Made by a program: the position numbers and the translations under genes. The notes beneath the pieces were generated by a model. That model was given only the letters and a program-made list of their open reading frames with translations. It was not told the origin of the DNA and made no database searches. 64,000 nucleotides of DNA from Streptomyces sp. SLBN-31 (GTDB lineage: Bacteria; Actinomycetota; Actinomycetes; Streptomycetales; Streptomycetaceae), in NCBI RefSeq assembly GCF_006715395.1, contig NZ_VFNC01000002.1, positions 806,001-870,000 of the forward strand, in the 5' to 3' direction. Shown here piece after piece: positions 1-8,604 of the stretch. The number at the start of each line of letters is the position of its first letter. Within the stretch, counting starts at the first letter, position 1.

Positions 1-666
1 GCGGACGTTCTCGTAGTAGCTGGCGGTGGTGTCGTGGGAGGCGAGGGTGGTGATGACGGTGCAGGAGTAGCCGGGATCGGTGGTGGGGACCAGCAGCATG
101 GTGATGCCCTTGTGGGGCGGGGCGTCCGGGTCCGTGCGGGTGGCGAGCCACACCCAGTCGGCGGTGTCGCCGTTGGTCGTCCAGATCTTCTGCCCGTTGA
201 CGACGTACTCGTCGCCGTCGCGCACCGCGCGGGTCTTGAGCGAGGCGAGGTCGGTGCCGGCGTCGGGTTCGCTGTAGCCGATGGCGAAGTCGATCTCGCC
301 GGAGAGGACCTTGGGCAGGAAGTACGCCTTCTGCTCGTCCGTGCCGTACCGCATGATCGTGGGGCCGACGGTGTTGAGCGCCATGAGCGGCAGCGGGACG
401 CCGGCCTGGGCGGCCTCGTCGAAGAAGATGAACTGCTCCATCGCCGTCAGGCCGCGGCCGCCGTACTCCTCGGGCCAGCCCACGCCGAGCCAGTGATCGG
501 TGCCGAGACGACGGATCGTCTCGCGGTAGAAGCGTTTCTGCGCGGCGGGGTCGGCGTGCCGGGCGTAGGCGTTGTCCGGTACCAGCTCGGCGAAGTAGTC
601 GCGCAGTTCGGCACGCAGCCGCTGCTGCTCGGGCGTGTATTCGAGGTGCACGGCGCCTCCAGGCAT
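1..666 (-). CDS. acyl-CoA dehydrogenase, N-terminal part (runs off left edge)
   Basis: The reverse strand codes without a stop for 222 residues from an ATG at 666 and leaves the window still open. The start reads MPGGAVHLEYTPEQQRLR, typical of the N-terminal helical domain of acyl-CoA dehydrogenases. It is followed by a GVGWPEEYGG segment and by the signature GYSEPDAGTDLASLKTRA, where FAD/substrate-binding residues lie. The family oxidises acyl-CoA to enoyl-CoA with FAD and passes electrons to ETF. The C-terminal domain with the catalytic base is outside the window, so chain-length class cannot be judged. No DevR-type palindrome was seen in front of it, so it probably does not belong to the stress island that follows. 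Confidence 0.88.
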   Translation of the reverse strand, partial: MPGGAVHLEYTPEQQRLRAELRDYFAELVPDNAYARHADPAAQKRFYRETIRRLGTDHWLGVGWPEEYGGRGLTAMEQFIFFDEAAQAGVPLPLMALNTVGPTIMRYGTDEQKAYFLPKVLSGEIDFAIGYSEPDAGTDLASLKTRAVRDGDEYVVNGQKIWTTNGDTADWVWLATRTDPDAPPHKGITMLLVPTTDPGYSCTVITTLASHDTTASYYENVR

Positions 667-760
667 CCCAGGCCGGTCCTGACGGCGCACACCGTAGAAC
701 GTGTTCCAGTAATTGGGAATGGCGAGGGTGCCCGAGGGTGCGGAATGAGCCGGGCCGGGG

Positions 761-1135
761 TCAGTTCAGGGTGGCGAGGAAGTCCGTGCACGCCTGCGCG
801 CACTCCCGGCAGGCCTTGGCGCCGTCCTCGGTGCCGGCCAGCCGGTCGAAGGCGTGCGCGGCCTCCAGGCACACCGTGCGGCACCATTCCACCTGGATGC
901 GGATTCCCGCCTCGTCCAGGCGGTTCTGCTCGGAGAGCACACGACAGGTCGCGTCGCACACCTCCGCGCACATGATGCCCTTGCGTCGTACGAGTTCCTG
1001 CTCCTCCGTGCCGTCCGGGTCCACGAGGCTCGCGCGCAGAGCACACGCGCGTGCGCACTCCGTGCACGCCTGAGCGCACGCGAAGCGGTCCTCCAGGAAC
1101 TGGAAGAGCTCCTGCTGGGTCGTTGTCGAAGTCAC
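761..1135 (-). CDS. Cys-rich four-helix-bundle copper-storage-like protein (DUF326/Csp type)
   Basis: A 124-residue protein with 12 cysteines, mostly in CxxxC spacing within predicted helices (CAQACTECARAC near the start, MCAEVCDATC in the middle, CRECAQAC near the end). This is the pattern of cytosolic Csp3/DUF326 four-helix bundles, which hold Cu(I) in a core lined by Cys. There is no signal peptide, which suggests a cytosolic store. The chosen start is the GTG at 1135 (VTSTTTQQELFQFLEDR); a longer frame reaches 1240 but its extra N-terminus looks non-conserved. It stands alone between the acyl-CoA dehydrogenase and a divergent DUF6479 gene. Copper binding is inferred from the Cys pattern only. 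Confidence 0.72.
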   Translation of the reverse strand: MTSTTTQQELFQFLEDRFACAQACTECARACALRASLVDPDGTEEQELVRRKGIMCAEVCDATCRVLSEQNRLDEAGIRIQVEWCRTVCLEAAHAFDRLAGTEDGAKACRECAQACTDFLATLN

Positions 1136-1315
1136 CCGGTTCGGGTAGCCGCGGCCCGCGCCGTCAAACACGGTGTCGCCGGTGGCCGTGCCGTTCGCGT
1201 CACCCGCGGCGAGCCGGGCCGCCTCACGCGTCACCTGCACAGAGCCGCGGCCGTCTCACGCGCCCCCGCGGAGAGCGGGCCGGTTCACGTGTCGGGCTCG
1301 GGGTACTCGCGGGTC

Positions 1316-1678
1316 ATGAACAGCGCATCGATGCACATCGCCGCAAGCAGCGCCTCCGCGATGGGTCTCATCGCGGCCGGTGTCGTGGTCGTGGCCCTGC
1401 TGATGGGCGCCTTCTGGATGGGCTCGCGCATCCGCCGCCGGGAGCCCGGTCCGCCGCGCCCGGAGGAGCAGCCCCATCTGCCGGACGGGGGTCCCGTCCG
1501 CGAGGTCCGGGAGGTCCGGGAGGCCGACGAGGTACCCCGCTCCGACACCCGGCTGACCCCGCACGAGCTGCCGGGCCACGGCAACTCGCCGACCCGTTCC
1601 TCCGCCTCGCAGGAACGCCCGCGCTGGACCGGGGGCAACAGCGGGTCGTTCGGCAGCGGGAGCCCGGGCGGACACTGA
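1316..1678 (+). CDS. DUF6479-type single-span membrane protein
   Basis: A 120-residue protein starting at ATG 1316. It has one N-terminal hydrophobic helix (MGLIAAGVVVVALLMGAFWMG, roughly residues 16-37) followed directly by basic residues (RIRRRE). A hydrophilic tail rich in Pro, Glu and Arg follows, ending in a Gly/Ser-rich GSFGSGSPGGH. The PPRPEEQPHLPDGGPVREVRE segment is characteristic of small Streptomyces membrane proteins annotated DUF6479. The helix with positive residues after it suggests an N-out anchor with a cytoplasmic tail. Function is unknown. A second in-frame ATG lies shortly downstream at residue 6, so the exact N-terminus is uncertain. Confidence 0.7.
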   Translation: MNSASMHIAASSASAMGLIAAGVVVVALLMGAFWMGSRIRRREPGPPRPEEQPHLPDGGPVREVREVREADEVPRSDTRLTPHELPGHGNSPTRSSASQERPRWTGGNSGSFGSGSPGGH

Positions 1679-1720
1679 TCCCGCGGCCTTCCACCGCCCT
1701 CCCGAGAGGAAGTGAGAGCC

Positions 1721-2071
1721 ATGACCGACCCCGCCCGCAGCACCCTGCCGCTGCCCGACTACGACCACCTTCCGCTGGGCGGCCTGGAGAGCCGGGTGCG
1801 GTCGCTGACCGCCGACGAGGTCGACGCGCTGCTCACCTACGAACGCTCGCACGCCGACCGGCGGCCGGTGACCGAAGTGCTGTCGGCCCGGCTGGAGCAG
1901 CTGCGTGCCGGCGCCGAGCCCACCGGGGGCGACCCCACGGCCCTGCGTCCCGAGCAGCACGGCCGGACCACGGGCTCCCCGGTCTCTCCGGCGACCTCCC
2001 CCCAGCCGTCCAGCGCGCCCCCGCACGGCACCCCCGACCAGCGGGGCAAGCCGAAGGGCGACCGCACCTAG
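1721..2071 (+). CDS. small DUF8129-like protein
   Basis: A 116-residue protein starting at ATG 1721, with a GAGAGGAAG ribosome-binding site 10-15 nt upstream. The N-terminal half (LPDYDHLPLGGLESRVRSL, then DEVDALLTYERSHA and PVTEVLSARLEQLRAGAEP) forms a compact helical domain. I recognise it from small actinobacterial proteins named DUF8129 or lipid-droplet-associated. The C-terminal third is a low-complexity Pro/Ser/Thr tail. There is no membrane span or signal peptide. It is followed 10 nt after its stop by a strong hairpin. Family name is from memory and the function is unknown. Confidence 0.62.
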   Translation: MTDPARSTLPLPDYDHLPLGGLESRVRSLTADEVDALLTYERSHADRRPVTEVLSARLEQLRAGAEPTGGDPTALRPEQHGRTTGSPVSPATSPQPSSAPPHGTPDQRGKPKGDRT

Positions 2072-2081
2072 AAGTTTCCGC

Positions 2082-2111
2082 GCACGGCGCACGGGCACCC
2101 GTGCGCCGTGC
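2082..2111 (+). terminator. perfect 14-bp hairpin, terminator-like, overlapping the qcrB start
   Basis: GCACGGCGCACGGG (2082-2095), a 2-nt CA, then CCCGTGCGCCGTGC (2098-2111) form a perfect 14-bp stem. It follows the stop of the DUF8129-like gene by 10 nt, but has no T-run. The GTG used as qcrB start (2108) lies inside the right arm, so the hairpin could also hide that start codon. Confidence 0.6.
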
Positions 2112-3760
2112 TGCCGAGGAAGAACAGTGACCACGCCCTGCCCGCGGCGGAGCGGGCCGCGGACGCGCTCGACGCGCGGCTCCCGGTGTACGACGGGGGA
2201 AAGCTGCTGCGCAAGGCCTTCCCCGACCACTGGTCGTTCCTGCTGGGCGAGATCGCCCTCTACAGCTTCGTCGTCCTGCTGCTGACCGGCGTCTGGCTGA
2301 CGCTGTTCTTCCACCCCTCCATGACGGACGTCGTCTACGGCGGCTCGTACCGGCCGCTGGACGGGGTGCGCATGTCTGAGGCGTACCGCTCCACCCTCGA
2401 CATCAGTTTCGACGTGCGGGGCGGTCTGCTGATCCGCCAACTGCACCACTGGGCGGCCCTGGTGTTCGTCGCGGCGATCGGCGTACACCTGCTGCGGATC
2501 TTCTTCACGGGCGCGTTCCGCCGGCCGCGCGAGGTCAACTGGCTGATCGGCGTGACCCTGTTCGTGCTGGCGCTGGCCGAGGGCTTCGCCGGCTACTCGC
2601 TGCCGGACGACCTGCTGTCGGGCACGGGCCTGCGCATCGCCCAGGGTGTCATGCTGTCGATCCCGGTGGTGGGGACGTATGTCAGCATGTTCGTCTTCGG
2701 CGGCGAGTACCCGGGACATGAGCTGATCCCGCGGCTGTACTCGCTCCACATCCTGCTGATCCCCGGCCTGCTGCTGGCCCTGGTCACCGTCCACCTGATG
2801 CTGGTCTTCTACCTCAAGCACACCCAGTGGGCGGGCCCGGGGCGCACCAACCGCAACGCCGTCGGCAAGCCCATGGTCCCGCAGTTCGCGGCGAGTTCGG
2901 GGGGCCTGTTCTTCATGGTCTTCAGCCTGCTGACGGTGCTGGCCGGGGTCGCGCAGATCAACCCGGTGTGGGTGTACGGCCCCTACCGGCCCGACATGGT
3001 GTCGACCGGCTCCCAACCGGACTGGTACGTCGGCTTCCTGGAGGGCTCGCTGCGACTGATCCCGCCGTGGGAGACGGCGGTGGCCGGGCACACGGTGATG
3101 TGGAACGTGCTGCTGCCCGCCGTGGTGCTGCCGCTCGCCCTGTTCGCCGTGCTGTACGCCTACCCCTTCCTGGAACGGTGGGTCACCGGGGACGACCGGG
3201 AGCACCACCTGTGCGACCGGCCCCGCGACAACCCCGCCCGGACGGGACTCGGCGTCGCCGGCATCTGCTTCTACGGCATCCTGCTCCTGGCCGGCGGCAA
3301 CGACATCCTCGCGCACACGTTCCGGATCTCCCTGAACACGCTGACCTGGATCTTCCGGGTCGCTCTGGTGGTGTTGCCGCCGCTGGCCATGATGGTGGCC
3401 AAGCGGGTGTGCCTGGCCCTGCAGGAGGCCGAGCTGGAGCGCCTGGCCGAGGGCGAGGAGACGGGCGCGGTGCGGCAGACGATCGCGGGCGGCTTCACCG
3501 AGGGCCACGAACCGCTCGACGAGGACAAGCAGTACGTGCTCCGGGCGCGCCGCCAGGCCGAACCGCTGCCGGCACCGCGGCCCCGGGCCGACGCCGGGCA
3601 GGTGCAGCGGCTGCGGGCGGCGCTGAGTTCCTGGTACTACGGTCACCGGATCCAGGAACCGGGCCATGGTGAAGTCCCGGGCGACGGTGAACTCCCGGCC
3701 GGGGGCGAGGTCCCGGCGAACGGCGAGGCCGCTCAGCGCGACCGCGAGTTGAAGGGCTGA
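2108..3760 (+). CDS. qcrB: QcrB-type cytochrome b of the bc1 complex (orphan paralogue)
   Basis: A 550-residue membrane protein of the actinobacterial QcrB family, the quinol-oxidising cytochrome b. The FPDHWSFLLGEIALYSFVVLLL opening, the heme-ligand helix HHWAALVFVAAIGVHLL and the second histidine pair in YSLHILLIPG...VHLMLVFYLKH are all present. The quinone-site region around PPWE and the C-terminal extension typical of Gram-positive QcrB follow. No Rieske (qcrA) or cytochrome c (qcrC) gene is nearby, so this would be a spare b subunit. The GTG start at 2108 sits in a hairpin. A much better GAGGAA + GTG pair at 2127 is out of frame by one base, so the true N-terminus or a frameshift needs checking. 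It overlaps the convergent ctaF end by 28 bp. Confidence 0.88.
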   Translation: MLPRKNSDHALPAAERAADALDARLPVYDGGKLLRKAFPDHWSFLLGEIALYSFVVLLLTGVWLTLFFHPSMTDVVYGGSYRPLDGVRMSEAYRSTLDISFDVRGGLLIRQLHHWAALVFVAAIGVHLLRIFFTGAFRRPREVNWLIGVTLFVLALAEGFAGYSLPDDLLSGTGLRIAQGVMLSIPVVGTYVSMFVFGGEYPGHELIPRLYSLHILLIPGLLLALVTVHLMLVFYLKHTQWAGPGRTNRNAVGKPMVPQFAASSGGLFFMVFSLLTVLAGVAQINPVWVYGPYRPDMVSTGSQPDWYVGFLEGSLRLIPPWETAVAGHTVMWNVLLPAVVLPLALFAVLYAYPFLERWVTGDDREHHLCDRPRDNPARTGLGVAGICFYGILLLAGGNDILAHTFRISLNTLTWIFRVALVVLPPLAMMVAKRVCLALQEAELERLAEGEETGAVRQTIAGGFTEGHEPLDEDKQYVLRARRQAEPLPAPRPRADAGQVQRLRAALSSWYYGHRIQEPGHGEVPGDGELPAGGEVPANGEAAQRDRELKG

Positions 3761-4185
3761 CCGGGCGGGGCGGCGGGCCCGGACGGTTCGGAGCCCGGGT
3801 CGGGCCGGTCTACGTACTGGAAGACCATGCCGAAGACGCCCAGCCCCAGGACACCCAGCCCGAGCAGGGCCAGCCACAGCCCGAAGACGATGCCGAGGGC
3901 GAGAAGGACCGCGCCGAACGCGACGACGATCGGCCAGGGACTGTGCGGGGAGAAGAACTCCAGCGGGCCCGCCGTGTCGAGGATCTCGGCGTCCGGCCGG
4001 TCCTGGGCGCGCAGGCCGCGCCGGCGGTACTGGACGTGCAGGAAGAACGCCACGAGCGCGGCCATCAGGAAGGCGACGCCCAGCGCGGCCGTGCCCGCGG
4101 GCTCTCGGGAACGCCACCAGTAGCCGGCCGCGGTGACGGCGAAGAAGACGGCGACCCCGGCGAACAGCCGGGACTCGGTACGCAT
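3733..4185 (-). CDS. ctaF: cytochrome c oxidase subunit IV (CtaF)
   Basis: A 150-residue protein with four predicted membrane helices arranged in pairs and a FFSPHSPWPIVVAFGA segment, as in the small fourth subunit (CtaF) of actinobacterial aa3 oxidases. The ATG (4185) overlaps the stop of ctaD as TGATG, so translation is probably coupled. The C-terminal tail is hydrophilic (PDPGSEPSGPAAPPG) and its last 28 bp of coding sequence overlap the 3' end of qcrB on the other strand. Subunits II and III are not encoded nearby. The product may therefore exchange into a housekeeping oxidase assembled from genes elsewhere, which is inference. Confidence 0.82.
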   Translation of the reverse strand: MRTESRLFAGVAVFFAVTAAGYWWRSREPAGTAALGVAFLMAALVAFFLHVQYRRRGLRAQDRPDAEILDTAGPLEFFSPHSPWPIVVAFGAVLLALGIVFGLWLALLGLGVLGLGVFGMVFQYVDRPDPGSEPSGPAAPPGQPFNSRSR

Positions 4186-5897
4186 CAGCCGCTCCGTTCC
4201 GTCTGCTGTGCCGCCGTGACCTCCGGGTGGTGCGCGTCGAACGCCGGGGACTCGGAGCGGATGCGGGGCAGGGCGGTGAAGTTGTGCCGCGGCGGCGGGC
4301 AGGAGGTGGCCCACTCCAGGGAACGGCCGTAACCCCAGGGATCGTCGGTGTCGACCTTCTCGCCGTACCGGGCCGTCTTCCAGACGTTGTAGAGGAACGG
4401 CAGGGTGGACAGGCCCAGCAGCAACGCGCCGATGGAGCTGACCGTGTTGAGCAGGGTGAAGCCGTCGGCGGCCAGGTAGTCGGCGTAGCGGCGGGGCATG
4501 CCCTGCTCGCCGAGCCAGTGCTGGACGAGGAAGGTGGTCTGGAAGCCGACGAACAGCGTCCAGAAGTGGATCTTCCCGAGGCGTTCGTCGAGCATCTTCC
4601 CGGTGAGCTTGGGCCACCAGAAGTAGAACCCGGCGAACATCGCGAACACCACGGTACCGAACAGGACGTAGTGCAGGTGGGCGACGATGAAGTACGAGTC
4701 GGTGAGGTGGAAGTCGAGCGGCGGGGACGCGATCAGGACCCCGCTCATGCCGCCGAGCAGGAAGGTGGCCATGAAGCCGCACGACCACAGCATGGGCGTC
4801 TCGAAGGACAGCGAGCCTCTCGTCATCGTGCCGATCCAGTTGAAGAACTTCACGCCCGTCGGCACCGCGATCAGGAACGACATCAGCGAGAAGAACGGCA
4901 GCAGGACCGCGCCGGTGGCGAACATGTGGTGGGCCCACACCACCGCGGAGAGCATGGTGATGGCGATGGTCGCGCCGACGAGGGTGACGTAGCCGAAGAT
5001 CGGTTTGCGGCTGAACACCGGGATGATCTCGGAGACGATCCCGAAGAACGGCAGCGCGACGATGTACACCTCGGGGTGCCCGAAGAACCAGAACAGGTGC
5101 TGCCACAACAGGGCTCCGCCGTCGGCCGCCTCGAAGATCCGCGCCCCGAACTTCCGGTCCGCCTCCAGCGCGAGCAGGGCGGCGGTCAGCACGGGGAACG
5201 CGGGCAGCACCAGGATCGACGTGAACAGCACGTTCCAGGTGAAGATCGGCATCCGGAACATGGTCATGCCGGGGGCGCGCAGGCACAGGATCGTGGTGAT
5301 GAAGTTGACGGCGCCGAGCGTGGTGCTGACACCGGTGACCACCAGCCCCATGGCCCACAGGTCACCGCCGGCGCCGGGGCTGTGGACGGCGCTGTTGAGG
5401 GGCGCGTAGGCGAACCAGCCGAAGGCCGCCGCTCCCCCGGGCACCAGGAACCCGGAGACGACCATCAGCCCCCCGAACAGGTACAGCCAGTACGACAGGG
5501 CGTTCAGCCGCGGGAACGCCACGTCCGGGGCACCGATCTGCAGCGGCATCACCGCGTTGGCGAACCCCGCGAACATCGGCGTCGCGAACAGCAGCATCAT
5601 GACCGTGCCGTGGATGGTGAACAGCTGGTTGTACTGCTCCTGGCTGACCAACTGCAGTCCGGGGCGGGCGAGTTCGGCCCTCATCAGCAGCGCAAGGACG
5701 CCGCCGAAGAGGAAGAAGGAGAAGGCGGTCGTGAGGTACAGATTGCCGATGACCTTGTGATCGGTCGTGGTCGCCCAACGCAGCAGCGCCCGTCCCAGCG
5801 ACGAGCGCGTGCGCGGCCGCTGCGGCGCCCGGCGCGGCCGCGCCGTTCTCCTGTCCACCGCCATGCGGCGGCGGGTACCCGGGGACGGCGAGCCCAC
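4185..5897 (-). CDS. ctaD: cytochrome c oxidase subunit I (CtaD paralogue)
   Basis: A 570-residue heme-copper oxidase catalytic subunit. Visible hallmarks are [19 protein letters not shown] (heme a ligand region), [11 protein letters not shown] (Cu-B His and cross-linked Tyr; the HPEVY motif marks type A oxidases with a D/K-channel layout), [10 protein letters not shown] (two Cu-B His) and HLHYVLFG near the heme ligands. About twelve membrane helices are expected. The GTG start at 5897 lies 19 nt after the ppdK stop, which makes a USP-ppdK-ctaD-ctaF operon. An internal ATG at 5864 is an alternative. The gene lacks ctaC and ctaE partners here, so it looks like a condition-specific isoform of the terminal oxidase core. 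Confidence 0.9.
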   Translation of the reverse strand: MGSPSPGTRRRMAVDRRTARPRRAPQRPRTRSSLGRALLRWATTTDHKVIGNLYLTTAFSFFLFGGVLALLMRAELARPGLQLVSQEQYNQLFTIHGTVMMLLFATPMFAGFANAVMPLQIGAPDVAFPRLNALSYWLYLFGGLMVVSGFLVPGGAAAFGWFAYAPLNSAVHSPGAGGDLWAMGLVVTGVSTTLGAVNFITTILCLRAPGMTMFRMPIFTWNVLFTSILVLPAFPVLTAALLALEADRKFGARIFEAADGGALLWQHLFWFFGHPEVYIVALPFFGIVSEIIPVFSRKPIFGYVTLVGATIAITMLSAVVWAHHMFATGAVLLPFFSLMSFLIAVPTGVKFFNWIGTMTRGSLSFETPMLWSCGFMATFLLGGMSGVLIASPPLDFHLTDSYFIVAHLHYVLFGTVVFAMFAGFYFWWPKLTGKMLDERLGKIHFWTLFVGFQTTFLVQHWLGEQGMPRRYADYLAADGFTLLNTVSSIGALLLGLSTLPFLYNVWKTARYGEKVDTDDPWGYGRSLEWATSCPPPRHNFTALPRIRSESPAFDAHHPEVTAAQQTERSG

Positions 5898-5916
5898 TCA
5901 CCGTCCCCGGCGTCCC

Positions 5917-8592
5917 TCACCTGCTGTCGCTCGTGCCGGTGGTCTCCGTCAGAGCCGCGCGTCCCGCCTCCAGCCGGGCCGCCGGGATCCGGAACGGCGA
6001 GCAGGAGACGTAGTCCAGGCCCGCGCGGTGGAAGAAGTGGATGGAGTCGGGGTCACCGCCGTGCTCGCCGCAGACACCCGTCTCCAGACGGGGGTTGACG
6101 GCGCGGCCGGCCTCGACGGCGATCTCCACCAGCCGTCCGACGCCCTCCTGGTCGATCGTCTCGAAGGGAGACACCGAGAAGACGCCCTTGTCGATGTACA
6201 GCGGGAAGAAGGACGCCTCCGCGTCGTCCCGGGACAGGCCCCAGGTCGTCTGGGTGAGGTCGTTGGTGCCGAAGGAGAAGAAGTCGGCGACCTCGGCGAT
6301 GCGTCCCGCGGTGAGCGCGGCCCGCGGCAGCTCGATCATCGTGCCGATCGGGCAGTCGAGGGTCAGTCCGGTCTCGGTCTCCACCTCGCCGAGCACGGTC
6401 TCCGACTCGTCGCGGGCCAGCCGCAGCTCCTCCACGGTGCCGACCAGCGGGATCATGACCTCGGCGCGCGGGGTGCCGCCGTCGCGCAGCCGCTGGGCCA
6501 CGGCCTCGGCGATCGCCCGCACCTGCATGGCCATCAGGCCCGGCACGGCCAGGCCCAGGCGGACGCCGCGCAGACCCAGCATCGGGTTCTGCTCGTGCAT
6601 CCGCTCGACGGCCGCGAGCAGTTCGCGGTCGTGCTCGTCCGGGTGCTCGGTGCGGGCGAGGCGGACGGCGAGTTCCGTGCGGTCGGGCAGGAACTCGTGC
6701 AGCGGCGGGTCGATCAGCCGGATTGTCACCGGCAGCCCGTCCATCGCCTCCAGAATGGCGGTGAAGTCGGCCCGCTGCAGCGGCAGCAGGGCGTCGAGCG
6801 CCCGCTCGCGCGCGGTGTCGTCGCGGGCCAGGATCATCGCCTCGACCAGCGCCCTGCGCTCACCGAGGAACATGTGCTCGGTACGGCACAGGCCGATGCC
6901 CTGCGCGCCGAGCGCACGGGCGCGGACGGCGTCCTCGGGTGTGTCGGCGTTGGCGCGGACCTCCAGGCGGCGCACCGAGTCGGCGTGGGCGAGGGCGCCC
7001 AGGACCGCGTCGGTGAGCGTGTCGGAGGCGGTGGCGGTCTCCAGGGCGCGTCCGACCTCGGACGCGGTCAGCGGCAGGGCGCCGAGGTGGACGGTGCCCG
7101 CGGTGCCGTCGACGGAGACGACGTCGCCCTCGCGGACCACGGCGCCGGACGGAGCGGTGAACTGCCGGGCCACCGTGTCGACGGCCAGCTCCTCGGCGCC
7201 GCACACGCACACCTTGCCCATGCCGCGGGCGACCACGGCGGCGTGGCTGGTCTTGCCGCCCCGGCTGGTCAGCACGGCCTCGGCGGCGATCATGCCGGGC
7301 AGGTCGTCGGGGGTGGTCTCCCGGCGGACCAGGACCACGTGCTCGCCGGCCGCGGCACGGCGTACGGCCTCGGCGGAGTCGAAGACGGCGGCTCCCACCG
7401 CGGCGCCCGGCGAGGCGGGCACGCCGTGGGCGAGTGGCCGGTCGGTGGACTTGGCGTCGAAGCGGGGGAACATCAGCCGGGTCAGCTCGGCGCCGTCGAC
7501 GCGGACCAGAGCCTCGTCGGCGGTGATGGTCCTCTCCTCGCGCAGGTCGTGGGCGATGCGGAAGGCGGCCTCGGCGGTGCGCTTGCCGACGCGGGTCTGC
7601 AGCACCCACAGCTTGCCGCGCTCCACCGTGAACTCCACGTCGCACAGGTCGCGGTAGTGGTCCTCCAGGGTGTGCAGGTGCTTGCCGAGCTCGGCGTAGG
7701 CCTCCGGGTCGAGCTTGCCGAGCTCGCTCAGCGGCAGCGCGTCGCGCACGCCGGCGACGACGTCCTCGCCCTGCGCGTCGGGCAGGTAGTCGCCGTACCG
7801 GCCGCGTTCGCCGGTGGCGGGGTCGCGGGTGAAGGCGACGCCCGTGCCGGAGTCGGAGCCGAGGTTGCCGAACACCATCGCCTGGACGTTCACGGCGGTG
7901 CCGAGGTCCTCGGGGATGTGTTCGCGGTGGCGGTAGACGCGGGCGCGCTCGGTGTTCCAGGACTCGAAGACCGCGCGGATGGCGCGGGAGAGCTGGTCGG
8001 CCGGGTCCTGCGGGAACTCCTCGCCGGTCTCCTCGCGGATGATGGCCTTGAACTCCTCGGTGAGCCGCTTGAGGTCGGCGGTGTCGAGGTCGTGGTCGTC
8101 CTTCTTCTTGTGCCCGGCCATGGCCTCCTCGAAGAGGTCGCCGTCGACACCCATCACGGTGTGGCCGAACATCTGGATGAGCCGCCGGTAGGAGTCCCAG
8201 GCGAACCTCTCCTGCCCGGAGGCCTCGGCGAGGCCAGTGACGGAGCGGTCGTTGAGCCCGATGTCGAGGATGGTGTCCATCATGCCGGGCATGGAGAAGC
8301 GGGCACCGGAGCGTACGGACACCAGCAGGGGGTCGTCGGCCGCACCGAGGCTGCGGCCCATGGCCTGCTCCAGGTCCGCGAGCGCCTGCGCGGCCTCGAC
8401 GCCGAGCTCGGGCGGCTCCTCGCCGGTCTTGAGGTAGACCTTGCAGGCCTCGGTGGTCACGGTGAATCCGGGCGGGACGGGCAGACCGATCCGGGTCATC
8501 TCGGCGAGTCCGGCTCCCTTGCCGCCGAGCAGGTCGGCCATGTCGCGGCCGCCCTCTGCGAATCGGTACACGTACTTCACGGGCGTGCTCAT
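5917..8592 (-). CDS. ppdK: pyruvate, phosphate dikinase
   Basis: An 891-residue PPDK, the usual length, interconverting pyruvate + ATP + Pi with PEP + AMP + PPi. The N-terminal ATP-grasp part starts with YRFAEGGRDMADLLGGKGAGLAEM. The phosphohistidine domain contains GGKTSHAAVVARGMGKVC, with the swivelling His at about residue 449. The C-terminal PEP barrel ends with the ETGVCGEHGGDP motif carrying the catalytic Cys. It begins 12 nt after the upstream USP gene and is followed by ctaD, so it is probably transcribed from the divergent promoter region around 9.6 kb. Under energy limitation a PPi-coupled route from PEP to pyruvate would conserve ATP; this role is inferred from context. Confidence 0.95.
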   Translation of the reverse strand: MSTPVKYVYRFAEGGRDMADLLGGKGAGLAEMTRIGLPVPPGFTVTTEACKVYLKTGEEPPELGVEAAQALADLEQAMGRSLGAADDPLLVSVRSGARFSMPGMMDTILDIGLNDRSVTGLAEASGQERFAWDSYRRLIQMFGHTVMGVDGDLFEEAMAGHKKKDDHDLDTADLKRLTEEFKAIIREETGEEFPQDPADQLSRAIRAVFESWNTERARVYRHREHIPEDLGTAVNVQAMVFGNLGSDSGTGVAFTRDPATGERGRYGDYLPDAQGEDVVAGVRDALPLSELGKLDPEAYAELGKHLHTLEDHYRDLCDVEFTVERGKLWVLQTRVGKRTAEAAFRIAHDLREERTITADEALVRVDGAELTRLMFPRFDAKSTDRPLAHGVPASPGAAVGAAVFDSAEAVRRAAAGEHVVLVRRETTPDDLPGMIAAEAVLTSRGGKTSHAAVVARGMGKVCVCGAEELAVDTVARQFTAPSGAVVREGDVVSVDGTAGTVHLGALPLTASEVGRALETATASDTLTDAVLGALAHADSVRRLEVRANADTPEDAVRARALGAQGIGLCRTEHMFLGERRALVEAMILARDDTARERALDALLPLQRADFTAILEAMDGLPVTIRLIDPPLHEFLPDRTELAVRLARTEHPDEHDRELLAAVERMHEQNPMLGLRGVRLGLAVPGLMAMQVRAIAEAVAQRLRDGGTPRAEVMIPLVGTVEELRLARDESETVLGEVETETGLTLDCPIGTMIELPRAALTAGRIAEVADFFSFGTNDLTQTTWGLSRDDAEASFFPLYIDKGVFSVSPFETIDQEGVGRLVEIAVEAGRAVNPRLETGVCGEHGGDPDSIHFFHRAGLDYVSCSPFRIPAARLEAGRAALTETTGTSDSR

Positions 8593-8604
8593 TGAAGAGG
8601 CCTC

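Noticed and set aside
2082..2111. riboswitch in front of qcrB
   Set aside because: Only one simple hairpin is present; no multi-stem aptamer or conserved motif was found, so it is reported as a terminator-like hairpin.
1256..4117. 953-codon open frame on the reverse strand
   Set aside because: It is antisense to the DUF6479, DUF8129-like and qcrB genes. Its composition is biased to Arg/Gly/Ala/Pro/Gln without domains, as expected of a frame shadow in very GC-rich DNA.
5767..8595. 942-codon forward frame opposite ppdK
   Set aside because: It is a mirror of the ppdK codons, His/Asp/Val/Gly-rich, with no recognisable domain.
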